NCBI GenBank assembly: GCA_029204225.1
Contig: CM055110.1
Span: 42,823,862 to 42,887,861, forward strand
Length of the DNA: 64,000 bases
Reading direction: 5' to 3'
From: Diphasiastrum complanatum
Lineage: Eukaryota; Streptophyta; Lycopodiopsida; Lycopodiales; Lycopodiaceae
Part shown: positions 22,362-35,272 of the stretch, one piece after another
Layout: every line of letters starts with the position of its first letter
Position numbering within the stretch: position 1 is the stretch's first letter
The notes under the pieces: generated by a model
What the model was told of the DNA's origin: nothing
Databases searched by the model: none
The model's input: the letters and a program-made list of their open reading frames with translations, nothing else
Made by a program: the position numbers and the translations under genes

Positions 22362-23414
22362 TTTGGGATTATATCCCTCACATAATCTAAGTTTTAACTT
22401 TTTTATAAAGAGAATGTTGATGCCTCCCACAACATAATCTCATGTGGGAGCAAAAATTTACATGCACCCACAAGGTGCATGCCAAAAAATTTACGACAAA
22501 AATAACATTGAAAAAAAAAAGTAAGTTAAAACAGAAATTACGGCAGGACACCTCTCCGAGAGCCACCCCCAAAAAAAAAAATATCAAGAGTACACATGCA
22601 ACATATGAGTAACATCACGTGAAAGCATTTCAAATAAAGTGAGTAGGTGATACTAACAAAAGAAATACACATATATACCAGAAGCTGCCTGAAAAAAGTT
22701 CACATGTATGAAATCCAAGAAAAGCCTTGATGGATGTAGGCAATGTGTGATAGAGCTGTTCAGTCCTTGGATTGCTTTAAAAAGAGATTGGGAATTTTAA
22801 CTATTGTTATAATTGCCATCAATATATCTTGAAAGGAGCACAAAGATCCAGCTCAGTTTCCGGTTGAAGCTAGATGACCATGTATAGATTCTGAATCATG
22901 GACGTTCTCTTGATGTGAAGTTGCGAACCCTGAAAACTATTAAACATGACTCAGAAACCCTTTTAAATTTGAAATTTAGTTCAAAATATCTATAATCAAA
23001 GGGAGAGGATAGAGCTAGAGCCACAAAGTAAGCACTAGTTTTGTATGTGGGGGGTCAGTTTTGAATTAGACCAAAGATTTTAGTTCTCAAGGTTAATAAT
23101 AGATCTGCAATATAATCCAATCAACCTTGAGAACTAAAATAGATCTGTAATACAGTTATATGGCCGATATCTCAAGGTTGATTGGTTATCTAATACATAA
23201 ATTATTACTGATCTCAAGGATAATAGATTTGTAATATAATTTATGTATTGTTGCTGGAGTTCATACTGCACACGGCACAGGATGACAGGCCGGTTATAAA
23301 TGATGGATGTAAATTTGCAAAGTGGGCAGTGAGCACGTATGCTTGCTGATGATGGTTGATCTTTCCTCTTGCTTTTCGAAACAAAAGTAAAGGAGAAATT
23401 GCTGTTCATTCGCT
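22362..23414 (+). promoter_or_regulatory. Upstream region of the potassium transporter gene
   Basis: About 1.05 kb lies between the Ty3 element and the first codon of the transporter. The sequence is AT-rich without a protein frame. A perfect 16 bp inverted repeat, CCAATCAACCTTGAGA (23117-23132) and its complement (23170-23185), lies about 230-300 bp before the ATG, inside a set of short imperfect repeats of TAGATCTG(C/T)AATA. No TATA box or start site can be fixed by eye. The young Ty3 element ends at the edge of this region. Confidence 0.45.
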
Positions 23415-26400
23415 ATGCCGAATATTAACGGAGCAGACAAACAAGGAAGTGCCGAAAAGATGAGGCACGGCAGCTCTGAAGGCGCGCTCACAGATGGGTT
23501 CGAACGGATGGACTCCTTGGAGAGGGAGGCCAACCACGTGAAGGGACTTGAACAGAACATATATCCTAAGGTGATCATATTTGCTCTTACAATATCACAA
23601 AATTATCATGTCATTGCAGCTAGGTGTTAATATAGCGGTTTATATCAAACAGCAGCTTTCTATTTCATATCTTATAATATGCTTGTCGGTTTAGAATTTT
23701 TATGATGAATTAATCTCGCCGATAATGGATCTACAACTATATTTTTGTGACAATCATGCTTACCTGAACGAACGGCTATGCTCGCATGCTAAACGACTTG
23801 GCAAAAGGAAAACAATCATGGCGTAGCAGAAAGCTGAGATTAAAAACATTTCTTAGGATCGTCTTTTTGATTATTTGGTTGGCGGTCATGATCTGTAGGT
23901 GGTGACGACGGCGGTGACACTGCGGTTGGCATTCCAGACCATAGGCATCGTGTATGGAGATGTTGGCACTTCCCCACTCTACGTCTTTGATAGCATATTT
24001 CCAAACGGAATCAGCGTGCACAAGACCGCGGATCTGTTGGGAGCAACCTCTCTCATTATCTACACACTGTTTCTTATAACCTTCATCAAGTACGTGTTCA
24101 TTGTGTTGCGGGGGAACGATCGAGGTGAAGGTGAGCCGTAATTTCAAACATGCCTTAAACATTATTTACTCTGATCAATACGATCCTTGTTAACTAGTAA
24201 CTAGTTTGGTGATCTTTTCCATGATATAAGCTTTCTGCATCCAGTTGGAAAAAGTTCTTGTGCCTCTCGGCAGAAGGTAGAGTCTTATTCTCATGTGAAG
24301 ATCGGCCAAAACATTATTGACTGGTGCTTCAAAGCTGAATATGATTTTGTTGCTGCGATGGGATGCAGGTGGCACGTTTGCGCTCTATTCGCTCATATGT
24401 CGCCACGCCAATGTTAGTCTTTTGACGAAGCACAATCCGGAGGATCGGGAACTGTCGGGGTTCAAGCTGGAAGAAGACGAGGCTAAGTATAGAAAACCAT
24501 CACGTGTACAGCGATTGCTTGAATCAAGCTCAACTGCACAGACATTGTTGGTGATTTTTACACTGCTGGGAACGTGTATGGTCATTGGCGACGGAGTCTT
24601 GACTCCTTCCATCTCAGGTGCAATATATAACAAATGTTATAGATATATTTGAAGAAGCATAGAACTATGATCGGGTAAAAACTAAACACATGTCAACTCA
24701 TGCCACTGAATTCGTGTACACAGTATTATCAGCTGTTGTGGGGATCAAGGTCCAGGCAACTACCCTCAGTCAAGGTGACGTAATAATTTTACATAAGTAC
24801 TTGCACCGAAATGTGCTTTCTCTTGCGCTAAGATTTGCTCGTATATGCCATCAACGATCTCAAGTATAGTTAGATCCTAGCAGATTGTGCTTATATTCTC
24901 TTTTCTAGCCGGTAAGTTGTTAGTCACCCTGCAGCTTAATTGCAGTCGATGTGGTGCTGATATATGATCCTGGATGGTGTTACTTGCAGCCACGATTGTG
25001 GGCATCTCTGTGGGAATCTTGGTGGCATTGTTTTGTTTGCAAAGGTTCGGAACAGACAAGGTGGCCTTCATGTTTGCTCCTTGTGTATTAGTGTGGTTTC
25101 TGATGATCGGCACTATTGGGATCTACAACATTTGTAAGCACGAGCCAGGGGTACTTCGAGCATTCAACCCCTATTACATGTATGAATTTTTCAAGGCCAA
25201 CAAAAAGAATGGATGGATCGGCTTGGGAGGAGTTGTCCTGTGTATCACTGGTAACTTGCGCGTTCCCATCTTCCACCTTTGGTTTGGTTGCATGGTGCAC
25301 TTGAAAGTTATAACAGATCAAAGCTGAGACGTTGTGTGGAAGGTTCATCCTTCGTTATACAAAACAGCCAATTATATGTCCTCATCCCAATTTTCCTTCT
25401 GCAAGCTTGCCTAGTGCTCGTCAAATGATGGCTCTTTTGTCTCTAAATTGGTCTTGCCAGCTAACTGTCATAAGGTGATCGCTAGGATGCCAGTGACCTG
25501 CCTTTCAATCCTGATCTTCAAATCGGCTTTGTTTGATGCAGGAACGGAAGCCATGTTTGCTGATTTGGGCCACTTTTCAGTCCCAGCCATTCAAGTAAGC
25601 CTCCTGAGCGCTTGATGTAGTAATACTGAATGTTCTTTTAAGTTTGCTGTATGATCTCGATTTCTTCATATTGACTGGAGAATGCTAATCCTCGATACAG
25701 ATTGGCTTCACCTCCATTGTCTTCCCCAGCCTGCTGGCGGCTTATTTAGGTCAAGCTGCGTATCTATTCAAGAACCCTGACGCCATTGGTTCAACCTTTT
25801 ACAAATCTATTCCAGGCAAGAAAATACGTGCCGTGCATTGATTTATAAGTCTAATGACCGAGTGCAAGTACTAAATAATGATAATGTTTGCCAGGATATC
25901 TGTCACTTTGGGCCAACTTTGGTTATTTATCATATAATAATTCTGGCATAAGATTTTGGTTTCTCATTATATCAATGCTGAAAATTCTCTAGGTGCAATC
26001 TACTGGCCAATGTTTATCGTGGCGGTGATCGCTGCCGTCATTGCAAGTCAGGCCATGATTTCTGCCACTTTCTCAATTATCAAGCAATCTCTGGCTCTGG
26101 GTTGTTTCCCCCGCGTCAAGGTTGTTTATACTTCAAAGAAATTCACCGGACAGATCTACATCCCAGAAATGAACTGGCTTATTATGATTATGTGTATCAT
26201 TGTCACAGCCGGGTTTGGCAACACAACACAAATTGGGAATGCTTACGGTAAGCAATAAAAGTCTGCACCTTAATCATATCTATCACAAGAATGCTATGAA
26301 ATAGGAATTAGCTGGGAAGTTTGCTGCACTGCATTCAATTGTTTGGTGCTCAGTAATACGTGCCACTGGTGACAGGATAGAATTATGAGTCGCAAAAAAA

Positions 26401-27497
26401 AGTTCACAATCCTGCGACACGTCTATTAATGCAAATTCAAGCTAAAAAACAGTGATTATAAGACTTCAGCTTGCACACGTGTCCTGAGCTAATTTAGTGA
26501 TGTTCTATTTGTGGGTTGTGCAGGAATCTGCGTGGTTGCAGTCATGTTAGTGACCACAAGTCTTCTAACCATCATCATGCTCATGATCTGGCGAACTAAC
26601 ATATTTCTGGTCCTCGCCTTTGCGCTAATCTTTGGGTCAGTGGAGCTGCTCTACTTCTCATCGGTCCTCTACAAGTTCAAAGACGGAGGGTGGCTACCAT
26701 TGCTCTTCGCAGGAGTATTTCTTGCAATCATGTCCGTGTGGCACTATGGAACAGTGAAAAGACAAGAGTACGAGACGAAAAACAAACTTTCCATGGACTG
26801 GGTGATTGGGCTTGGCTCCAATTTCGGAGTTGTACGCGTGCCAGGAGTGGGACTGGCCTACACGAAGCTAGCAGTGGGTGTTCCAGCAATTTTCTCACAC
26901 TACATCACAAATCTGCCTGCCATGCACTCTGTTCTAGTTTTTGTGTGTGTGAAATACCTGCCGATCAGCACAGTCCCCGAAGCAGAGCGCTTTCTATTTC
27001 GCCGAGTTGGGCCCAAAGCCTTTGGCATGTACAGAGCCATTGTCAGATATGGGTACGGGGACACGGGGGATGATCATGAAGCCTTTCAGAGCATCCTTCT
27101 TCATCACCTTAAGCAATTCGTAACATCCAATTCCTTGCAAATGGAAGCAGCAGCTACTGTGGCAGATGAAGACCAAGCTGGGAAGCAGCTAGAAAGCAGC
27201 AAATTATCCATTTACCCTTCCAATACTAGCATTGTGTCCTGTGATAACAAAGGAATTTGTGATGAGGGTATGGCTGCAGAAACAGAAGCAGCATTCTTGG
27301 AAAGGAGTATTGAAAGAGGAGTTGTTTGCATCCTGGGGCAGACTGAATTGAGAGCATCCAGAGATTCTTCCTTTGTGAAGGGGTTTTTGATTGACATTGC
27401 CTATTCATTTTTGAGGAAGAACTCCAGAGAGAGTAGACTGGCTTTAAATATTCCATCTGAAAAATTGCTGAAAGTGGGTACGATCAATTACATCTAA
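23415..27497 (+). CDS. HAK/KUP/KT-family potassium transporter, nine coding exons
   Basis: A multi-pass membrane protein of the KUP/HAK/KT family (K+ uptake, usually proton-coupled, at plasma or vacuolar membranes). Exons by splice sites and phase: 23415-23570, 23899-24130, 24369-24617, 24724-24774, 24990-25250, 25542-25594, 25701-25815, 25993-26247, 26524-27497. The joined reading is 2,346 bp, 781 residues, the usual family length, with no stop or frame break. Family signatures: [13 protein letters not shown] in the first membrane segment, the [11 protein letters not shown] block across the exon 2/3 joint, [40 protein letters not shown] and a hydrophilic C-terminal third ending near [18 protein letters not shown]. 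Introns are short (106-328 bp) with GT-AG ends, except intron 7, which starts GC. The ATG at 23415 is the first in frame in exon 1, and intron 1 is in phase 0. The substrate is inferred from the family; the subgroup was not assigned. Confidence 0.96.
25816..25992 (+). other. GC-AG intron (intron 7) of the potassium transporter
   Basis: Exon 7 must end in CCAG for the reading SIPGAIYWP to join exon 8 in phase 1. The next bases are GCAAGA, so the donor is GC, not GT. The acceptor is TCTCTAG. Apart from the C at +2, the donor is a strong match to U1, as is typical for GC-AG introns. Confidence 0.9.
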
Positions 27498-29812
27498 TTT
27501 TGGCTCAATGGAAGATATCGCAACCCTCTTCTAAGGAAGGGAATGGAGAATGTGCGTGTGTGTCTTGATGGTGAAGAACAAGGTGGTCAAATATGAGTAA
27601 AAATAAAGCTTAGGAAAGTACTTTGAATTTGACATTATACTTGTTACTTGATAGGCTATGAGTCAATTGAATTCAAGCCAATTTGGGGGTTCTAAATCTT
27701 TTGTTCTTGGCCCTAGGGCCTAGAGGCTCTACTTTTATCAAAGAATATTAGCATTCATATACTACTCCTTTTTCCTTTTTCCTTTTGTGAAGTGATACAT
27801 GTCACGGGTCCCACATCAAACTAGTAAATGCCATGAGGTCCTACATTATAAGATCCCATCAATCATTACATCTTGACATATGAGGTACAATATTTTAAGC
27901 TATTATATTTCAATTGCATTAACTTGGAAAATTTTTGTGGGACTTGCTAAAATGGGATAGTGCTTGGGTCATAGTGTCTAGGAACTTGTTACCAAAAGGA
28001 GACCCCATTGTAACTTATCCTCATGGAATGAATTAAAGAAAGATCAAGGGCTTAAAACCTTTGGTCCCTTCATGACAGTTATGCATAACATTGTAAATGA
28101 GGAACAAGTTACAGGGTAGCCTCCCCGTATGCCTTGCCACATTTAGAGCTCGCTCAAGCGCAATGTATAAGTTGGCTATAACGAGTAACATTACCAATAT
28201 TCGTAGTGAACAAGTTTACAAAAAGCAGCATGAAATAATAAGAGGCGAGTTGGCCAACACTTCGTTTTACTCCACTTGAGATCAAGTGTTTGACTCAAAA
28301 CTAGTTGTAAAAATGAAGACATACAAAAGAAAATACATAAGAAAGCAAAGTTTTCATGGTAAGGAGATCGAAACAAATTCACAACACCAAAATAATATGT
28401 TTTTTTTCTCCCAAAATAATTAGCTATAGATTAAGAACTATTTACAAAATGCAAAGGAAAGAAGAGCAAACAAAGTTTGTATGCCTGCTTAAAGAGGGGT
28501 AGGGAAGAGATGCAAAAATCATCAGTCCTAAAAAAATTTCTTGTTCCTATCTAGCTAAATTTTCTAAAAGTAACTGTTCTAAGGCTTTCCAAACACGATT
28601 AGCAAAAGGTTCATAAAAAAAACAATGTCATTAAGAAGCAAATCTAAGCAAAAAATCATTTTGAACTTAACATGAAATCTAGCAAAAAAGATATGATCGC
28701 AGATACATTTTTAAAGTGGCAAATGGCAAAAGAAGAAGAGATGTTTCACATCTTCATTAGAAATTTGCGTGTAGTACAAATATGAGAGAATTTGAGCATG
28801 CATTTTGCTATGACAAGAACAACATGGTAGATAATTCGAAGTGCAAGGATTCTCATCTTAGAGGGTTTCTAGATCCATTTCTCAAGAGAGTCATCAATGC
28901 ACCATAGTATTGAACCAAGAGAAGGCGAAGTCTTTTTACTTGGAAGCTAAAATAGTGGTTGAGGTGCATGTGAAAGATTCAACTAGCTTGATCATATTTG
29001 CTATATTTTCATATTTGGCAAATTGAGGCCAACTTTGTTTTAGACTTAGAGTTTGACTTTTCAAAGTTCATTAGTCTAAATTTCATTTGAATAAATGCTT
29101 TTTGAAAGTGTGGGAAAGTTAGAAGGCAAGTTTGAGTAGATTCAAATTTAAATGTTGGGTACTTTGAATCTAGACCCAAAAATAGTAGGGTTAGCATTTT
29201 GGTGGGAAAGCCAAGTGGCCAAATAGGGTTTGGACCTGTTATAAAGGGATGTAACTCGTGGAGAGACATATTTATCAATGATTTGGTGAAGATATCAAGG
29301 CTAGAGCATGCTAGAGAGGATTCTACACCAAAATCGAGTTTTTTGCTTTTGTAGATTGGATCTTTTGTAGATCAAAACCCTATATAAGATCAATTCTGAT
29401 TTTTGATTTCACATACTGGATTTAGCCAATTTTTGGATCATTGGATTAGCCTAAGTGGTGGCTAATAGATTGCATATCAAATTTTCAGCATTTGCATGTA
29501 GATTTGGAGAAGTCAATTTTGTATTTTGTCAAAAGCCTAATTTTGATTGGATCTCTAGATAGTGAGGTTGCTGGATTTCATTTGAGTGTGTTTCAATCTT
29601 ACGAAGTGGCAAAAGTTATTAGATTGAGGATAGATCATAGGTTGATCAAGATTCCATGAATCTATGTGTTGATTTGCTTGGTATAAGCGCTAGAAGAGAA
29701 CTTTTGAGATAGTTTCAAATCTTTGTGATTTCTTTTGAAAAAATTTGTTGTTGTTAAAACAAGTGCTTTGTGCATTGAAACAGGTTGAAAAGAAAGATCA
29801 AGTCATTGCTAC
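27498..29812. other. Transporter 3' flank and gene-free AT-rich DNA
   Basis: A candidate poly(A) signal AATAAA is at 27602-27607, about 105 bp after the stop. Beyond it, to 29.8 kb, there is AT-rich sequence with short frames only. The last 0.8 kb before the copia gag start may be that element's leader or LTR, but no TG/CA boundary or Met-tRNA primer site was found there. Confidence 0.5.
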
Positions 29813-31133
29813 ATGGCAACCTCAATTGGAGTCATGTTGGAAGCCAATGATAGGCTTACCTCAAGTAACTATTCATTGTGGAAAGTGAGGACGGAATCAC
29901 TTCTTGAGATGAACGATGTTTTGGATATTGTTGTAGGTTTGGAGGAGAGACCAGCAACACAACAAGATCAAGTGAGATATGATAAGAGGGCCAAGAAGGC
30001 TTTGCACATTATCAAGATGAATGCTACCAATGAGCTTCTCAAGGAAGTTGGTAGGTGTACTTCATCTAAGGATGCTTGGGATTCATTGAAGAAGCTTTAT
30101 GAATCCAAGTCTACTTCTAGATTGTTGACTCTAAGAAGGCAAATCTTTTCTTGTTTGCAAAAGAATGAAGAAAGTCCAAGTACTTTTGTTTTTAGGATGA
30201 AAGCATTGAATGATGAGTTGGCTTGCATTGATGAAAGCATTAAGGAAGGAGAGCTTGTTCAAGTGATTCTTAATAAATTGTTGGATGCTCATGCTAACAT
30301 TGTTCAAAGTATTGCTATTCAAAAGACTTTGCCAAGTTTGATGGATCTTCAAGAGATCCTAATCAATGAAGAATATAGGCTTCAAGCAAGAGGTGGATCT
30401 GCATCGACACTTCAAGAGGATGCTATGTTCACAAAGGGAAAATTCAAGGGCAAAACCAAAAGTAAGTGGTCTAAAGGCCAAGACCAAGTGGATGCTTCTT
30501 CAAGTGGCAAAAAAAAGGATAGGTCAAAGCTCAAGTGCTTCTATTATGGCATCAAAGGACACTTTGCAAGTGAGTGCTACAAGAAGAAGAGAGATCAAGG
30601 AGACAAGCAAGGTGATCTTACTCTTGATGAGGATGGTTTGGATGTTCAAGATGCAAATGATGATGCTTTTGTGATGTCTTCATTTATGCTTGCTAATGAT
30701 GGAGATCTAGATCCGTGGTGGATTGATAGTGGAGCAAGTTCACACATGACTTTTCACAAAGAGTACTTCACTTCTTTGTTGGCATATGGAGATGACAAGA
30801 GGGTGATCTACACGGCCAATGATGGTGAGTGTGCAATCAAAGGGATTGGCACAATTACTATCTCTCTCTATACAAATAGGAATGTTCACTTGGAGGATGT
30901 CTTGTTTATTCCATCTATTACCAAGAATTTGTTTAGTGTGAGTCAAATGCTAAGTAAAGGCCTCAAGGTTGAGTTTGATGGAGATGCTTGTATGATCAAA
31001 AGGAAGGATGTCTTGAAGTTGTTCAAACTAGATGCTTGTGTTATTGCTAACCAAGTTGCATACTTTGCAAGAGAGCAAATTCCTATTCAAGAGGTTTGGC
31101 ATAAAAGGATGGGACACCTCAACGTCAAGTCAT
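29813..31133 (+). pseudogene. gag: Copia gag-protease fragment, cut off in the integrase HHCC region
   Basis: An open frame of 441 residues. A gag capsid region (UBN2-like, about residues 10-190: LTSSNYSLWKVRTESLL, AWDSLKKLYES) is followed by a zinc knuckle CFYYGIKGHFASEC, where the usual second Cys is Tyr. The protease active site is WWIDSGASSHMT (about residue 305), and the frame reaches the start of the pre-integrase domain, VWHKRMGHLNVKSL. It then stops where a sequence starting TGTAGGG begins (31134). No LTR or primer site was found upstream. The frame is open but truncated and has an altered knuckle, so it is called a non-functional fragment. It carries the domains that the nested copia element lacks; family identity between the two was not shown. 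Confidence 0.85.
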
Positions 31134-31905
31134 TGTAGGGTCGAAGATCTTGCGTAGTATAGCCCTCCCACCTATCAACAAGGGCTAGATCACTGGATAG
31201 GTACCTAACTATGCATAGATGCTATTTTTAGTTAGTTTTCCACTTCCTCCCTTACTCTATTCACCACTAACATTACCCTCATTTAACTCTACTCCTCTAC
31301 ACTAACATTCATCATGATTTTGGGTGAAGGGAAAGGATAGAAAAGACAAGAAAGAGAGAAGAGAAGAGAGAAAGAGAGAGAGAGAGATGAGATGGAAATT
31401 AGCTCAAATGCTCAATGCCATTGCTTATGGAGAAACCTTAACTAATCACAAACAAAAAGCATGGAAGAAATGGAAATAACAAGAAATCACAAATATAGCA
31501 TAAGCAAGATTGATTAGCAAATGAGGATGCTTGAGCTCTCAAAATGGTAGAGTATCCTCCTCTCTATTAAGCATCCAAATAGTGTACAATTGGTGTCTTT
31601 TTATAAAATGGGGAAGGCCCTTGCCCCAAAATCCTATTGGCTAATGTTTACATTGATCCTATCCATTCATCTTGGACCCAACTTGATCCAAGGGTCCATA
31701 AAAAGTACATTGAAATTCACAAGATTCATGTGAGTCCCAATTTGGACCCAACTCTAAAAAATAATCTCTAAGTTTAAAAATGACTTTGGGCCTCTAGTTT
31801 TATTTTAATTCAAAGGCCCAAGTCTATTTTATTTTATTTACACTTAGGCTTGCATGCTCATTGGGCCATGGGCTTATACACATAGGATGTCATGCCCTCA
31901 CAACA
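31134..31905 (-). mobile_element. LTR-like segment next to unknown element 1
   Basis: The segment begins TGTAGGG exactly where the copia frame breaks and ends near CCCTCACAACA, giving inverted-like ends. On the minus strand a TATA-like TTTATAAAAAG sits at about 31600-31610. A GA-rich microsatellite is at 31345-31390. Orientation is inferred from the TATA box and the minus-strand coding region to its right. No partner LTR or clear polypurine tract was found. Confidence 0.4.
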
Positions 31906-31930
31906 CATTTTATTGGATGATTTTATTTCT

Positions 31931-34440
31931 TTACACTTTGTTGGGAATACCCCCAATAGGACCCACGGCTTGAAGTAGTGCCGGTCCCTCGGCATTCTGC
32001 CGGTTTAGTAAGGCGTCCTCTTTGCCCGCCTCTGGTGGATCAGGTAGCCCGTAATGTCTTCCATGAAGTTGAGACGGTCCAGTTTCTTCGAGTCCTTGGG
32101 CGTGTGGAAGGACTTGTGGACTCCTGTCAGCCATTCTTGATCGACCCATGCTTGGAATCGGCTCGTCCAGGGATCTCCAAGTCCAGAGGGGTGCCGCATT
32201 CCACCCATTTGGATCATCGTGTACATGGCAGAAAGTGCGCGTTCACCCGTAATTGTTGCGGACTCGTCACGTAGGCCCTGATGGCCGCAGGGTCTCTTTC
32301 GAACAACTGCTGACACCACTCTGGTTGTGGTTGGAGGACGGGTAATGCTTGCAGTTCTTTGCCCTTGATTGTATGAGCTGAAAACAATATCTGCCAGCCG
32401 CCTCTTGATGACTCGTGGGGATACTTTGATAGGAATTCGTTTATTTTCTCCTCCATGGACTTTGGTCGTCGGAAGGCCCGACTGGCAGATATCGTGCGTG
32501 AACCTCTGGATGATATGGCTTGGCTTTGGCTGGTATCTACGCTTTGGCCCTGGTCTCGCATCTCAGCAGCCGTATCTGTTCCCTTGATCTTGGTTAAATC
32601 CCCCTGCTGCCTGCTGGCTTGGCTTGTATTGGCCTGTGTAGCGTCAAAAATAGGTGGCGGGTATATTACCACAGAGGTGGGATGGGCCATTGTTTCCATG
32701 AATTTTTGTCAAGCCTTGAGGGCTTGCTTGGCCTGGGCGAGCTCGTGAGTTGCGCTTGTCCGATATTTATTGAACTCTGCCTGATAGCTATTTAAGGTTT
32801 GGCTATAAACCTGCACCTGACGCCAAAGGAGATTCATTTCTGATTCAGAGAGTGGCCTTGAATCTGGTGCAGGTTGAGCTAACCAGGTGAGCTTTTCATT
32901 ATGTAGGGCTTTGACCTCCGCCCCCAGGCGCATATTCTCTGCTTCCAAAATGTTTAGTTGTGTTTGGATGGGAGCAAGCCATTGGGAGGCTTTGGATTGA
33001 AGCTCCCGCACCTTTGTGGAGGCCTCTATCAGCGCTTTGGAGAGGCTTTGGATATAATTATTGAGGCCCTCCTCCTTCTACTACAACTTGGCAATCTCCT
33101 GGTGCCCTTCTTGCTCATGTTGGTGAGTTAGGATCAGCTCGTGCTGCAGCTTGGTGAGTTCGGCTCAAAGCTGGGTGTTGCTTGTTGCCAGGTGTAGTAC
33201 CCTGCTTTCCAAGATAGCTTTGGCCGCTACCGCCTCCAGGATGTATTTGACCAAAGTCTGGTACGTTGTCTTTAGGTCGGTGGGAGCAGCCGATACACTG
33301 GTAGGGGCATGTGTTGTATCGGCCCCGATGACTTGTGGAGTACCATCGTCATCATCTTCTATCCGGTTCTCATTGGACCTGATGCCATCTGGGACGGTAG
33401 GATCAGCCCGATCTGGCGATAGTACGAAAACTGTTTGGACAAATGTGTCATCAGGCAATGGTTGGTTGCCCTCGGGAACCTTTGTTGGCGAAGCAGGTGG
33501 GGTTTGATAAGCAACTATGGAAACGGGGGTGAGAACGGTTTGTCCGAACAAGAGAATGGGAGGGACAGAGGGGAACTGAAGGGTGGTGGAGTATGGAAGA
33601 AGGCAAAGATGGAGCAGAAAGGGTCTGGCATGGGGGTGAAAAATTGACGACTTGCATCCATGCCAGAGTGTCGGGAGACAATTGAGAATCAGACGGATTA
33701 AATGGTATGGAAGCAACGGTGGCGGCAGGAGTGATGGAGGATGCGATGGTGATGGACGGAGTAGTGGATAATGGAATAAAAAATGAAAGTGGTATCAACA
33801 GAGGAAACGGGGATGGACACAGAAACAGTTGTGGATGGAACAGGAAGAGAGGTATCGACAACAAAGATCGGAGTGGGGGGTTGCACGAAAGAAGAAGTGG
33901 GTGGTTGATGGAGTGGTTAGTGCGGTAGTGGAGGCGCATCATCGGGTAGCAGGTGGAGATGAAGATGTAGAGGCAGCGCCACGCATTCGTTTGTTGGTCG
34001 TTGTGTTAGTAACTACAGGTTGGGAGGAGGTGGATGCTTGGGATGGCGGATAAAGGTTAGTGTGTGGCACTTGGGTAGACAAAAGGGATGAGCGTTGGAA
34101 ACCGCGCATTTTTGCCTCAAGAAGTGTGCAGGCAAAATTACACAACAAAGGGCCCGTTGCGATACGCTCATGGTTGTTGGGTTTGATGGAGTTGGTTAGT
34201 TCACGAATAAGAAAGCTATGCCAGTCGTATGGCACAATTGAGGGGCCAGGGAGTTCCAGAAAGGATTCCACTATCTGACTCAGCGGCTTAGACTAGATTC
34301 TGTCCTTGCAAAATGCTGAAATAACTAGAAAGTTATTCAGCATATGCGCATCCGCTTGGATGACGGGTTCCGTGATAGCATCTATTAGGTAACCATTGTT
34401 AGTCTGGATTGGGATTTCTGGTGCAATTTGGGTGACGAAA
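31931..34440 (-). pseudogene. Unknown retroelement-associated protein, decayed copy 1
   Basis: A chain of minus-strand frames that looks like one broken protein gene, read from 34440 down. First comes a globular part (about 34440-33940) with an in-frame TAG and the phrases SIVPYDWHSFLIREL and IATGPLLCNFACTLLEAKM. Next is a low-complexity Pro/Ser/Thr part (33940-33450), an acidic and then coiled-coil part (33400-32710), a linker, and a C-terminal part (32699-31931) with KINEFLSKYPHE, LQPQPEWCQQLF and DRLNFMEDITGYL. At least three frame breaks are present. The QPQPEW region, its position after a coiled coil and the C-terminal M-x-ED pattern are shared with the copy at 38-40.5 kb. I do not recognise the family. 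The upstream end is cut by the copia LTR at 34442. Confidence 0.5.
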
Positions 34441-34441
34441 G

Positions 34442-35260
34442 TGTGCAAAAAGTACAAAAAGGACCAAGAGTGGATCCTAATTTGATCCTCAAGAGGGATT
34501 GGTTGTCAGATTACTTGATCTATCAATCTACTTGAGATTAAGATCAATCTAGATCAATTCTAGACACAAAATATTAACAAGAACAATCATTAATTGAAGG
34601 TAGGTGTACTTTCTGGTTTCACACGTGTGAAACATTGTCTGAGTATGGACTCCAACCTGAAAATCAAGTACACATTGATAGCACTTCAAAACAATCAAAA
34701 CAAATGTAGACAAATGAAGAGAATCACTCAAAATTGCTTCCAAAACCAAGATTGGTGTCACATTGATTATGGCCAAATAAGCCTCTATATATACACTTTT
34801 GGAGCTCGAGGTACTGATCATGCATCAGATCCCACACGTGTGAGGATGTCTTGTCACCATCATGCAATTTGACACTTGGATCAAAACTTTCCATTTTGGG
34901 CATTTTTGGTCTATTTTCCTACTATATGGAGATCTTCATGAAAATCTTCTAGAAGCAAAAACTCACCTACTTCAGCTATTTCCACACATGTGACCTGTCC
35001 TCTACACATGGGATGTGACACCTATTCAAAATATTTGGCTCATGCAATCATTAGATTGGTGCCATGTGTCATATCTCTAGAAAACTAGTTTTTGGCCATT
35101 TTAACAATAGAACTTGAATTAAATCATATGTACAACATATATGATTATGGTACATGAAAAGTACACTAGTTTCACACGTGGAAACAGTCTCCACACATGT
35201 GCGTCTATCCTATATACAAGATTTTTGGCCTCTACCAAGCTTATTTTTGCATTTTTCACA
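34442..35260 (-). repeat. Copia LTR (3' LTR of a truncated minus-strand element)
   Basis: About 819 bp, TGTGCAAAA...TTTTTCACA on the plus strand. A copia RNase H end lies immediately to the right on the minus strand, so this is its 3' LTR. It contains TTCACACGTGTGAA (34618-34631), CACACGTGTG (34833-34842) and several CACATGTG variants. Confidence 0.8.
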
Positions 35261-35272
35261 CTCCTAAAAAAT

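Noticed and set aside
26690-27073. Second open frame overlapping transporter exon 9
   Set aside because: Shadow of the transporter frame, which has clear family motifs.
28440-28900. Possible LINE-type reverse transcriptase remnant on the minus strand
   Set aside because: Translations looked only vaguely similar and are full of stops; not enough to support a feature.
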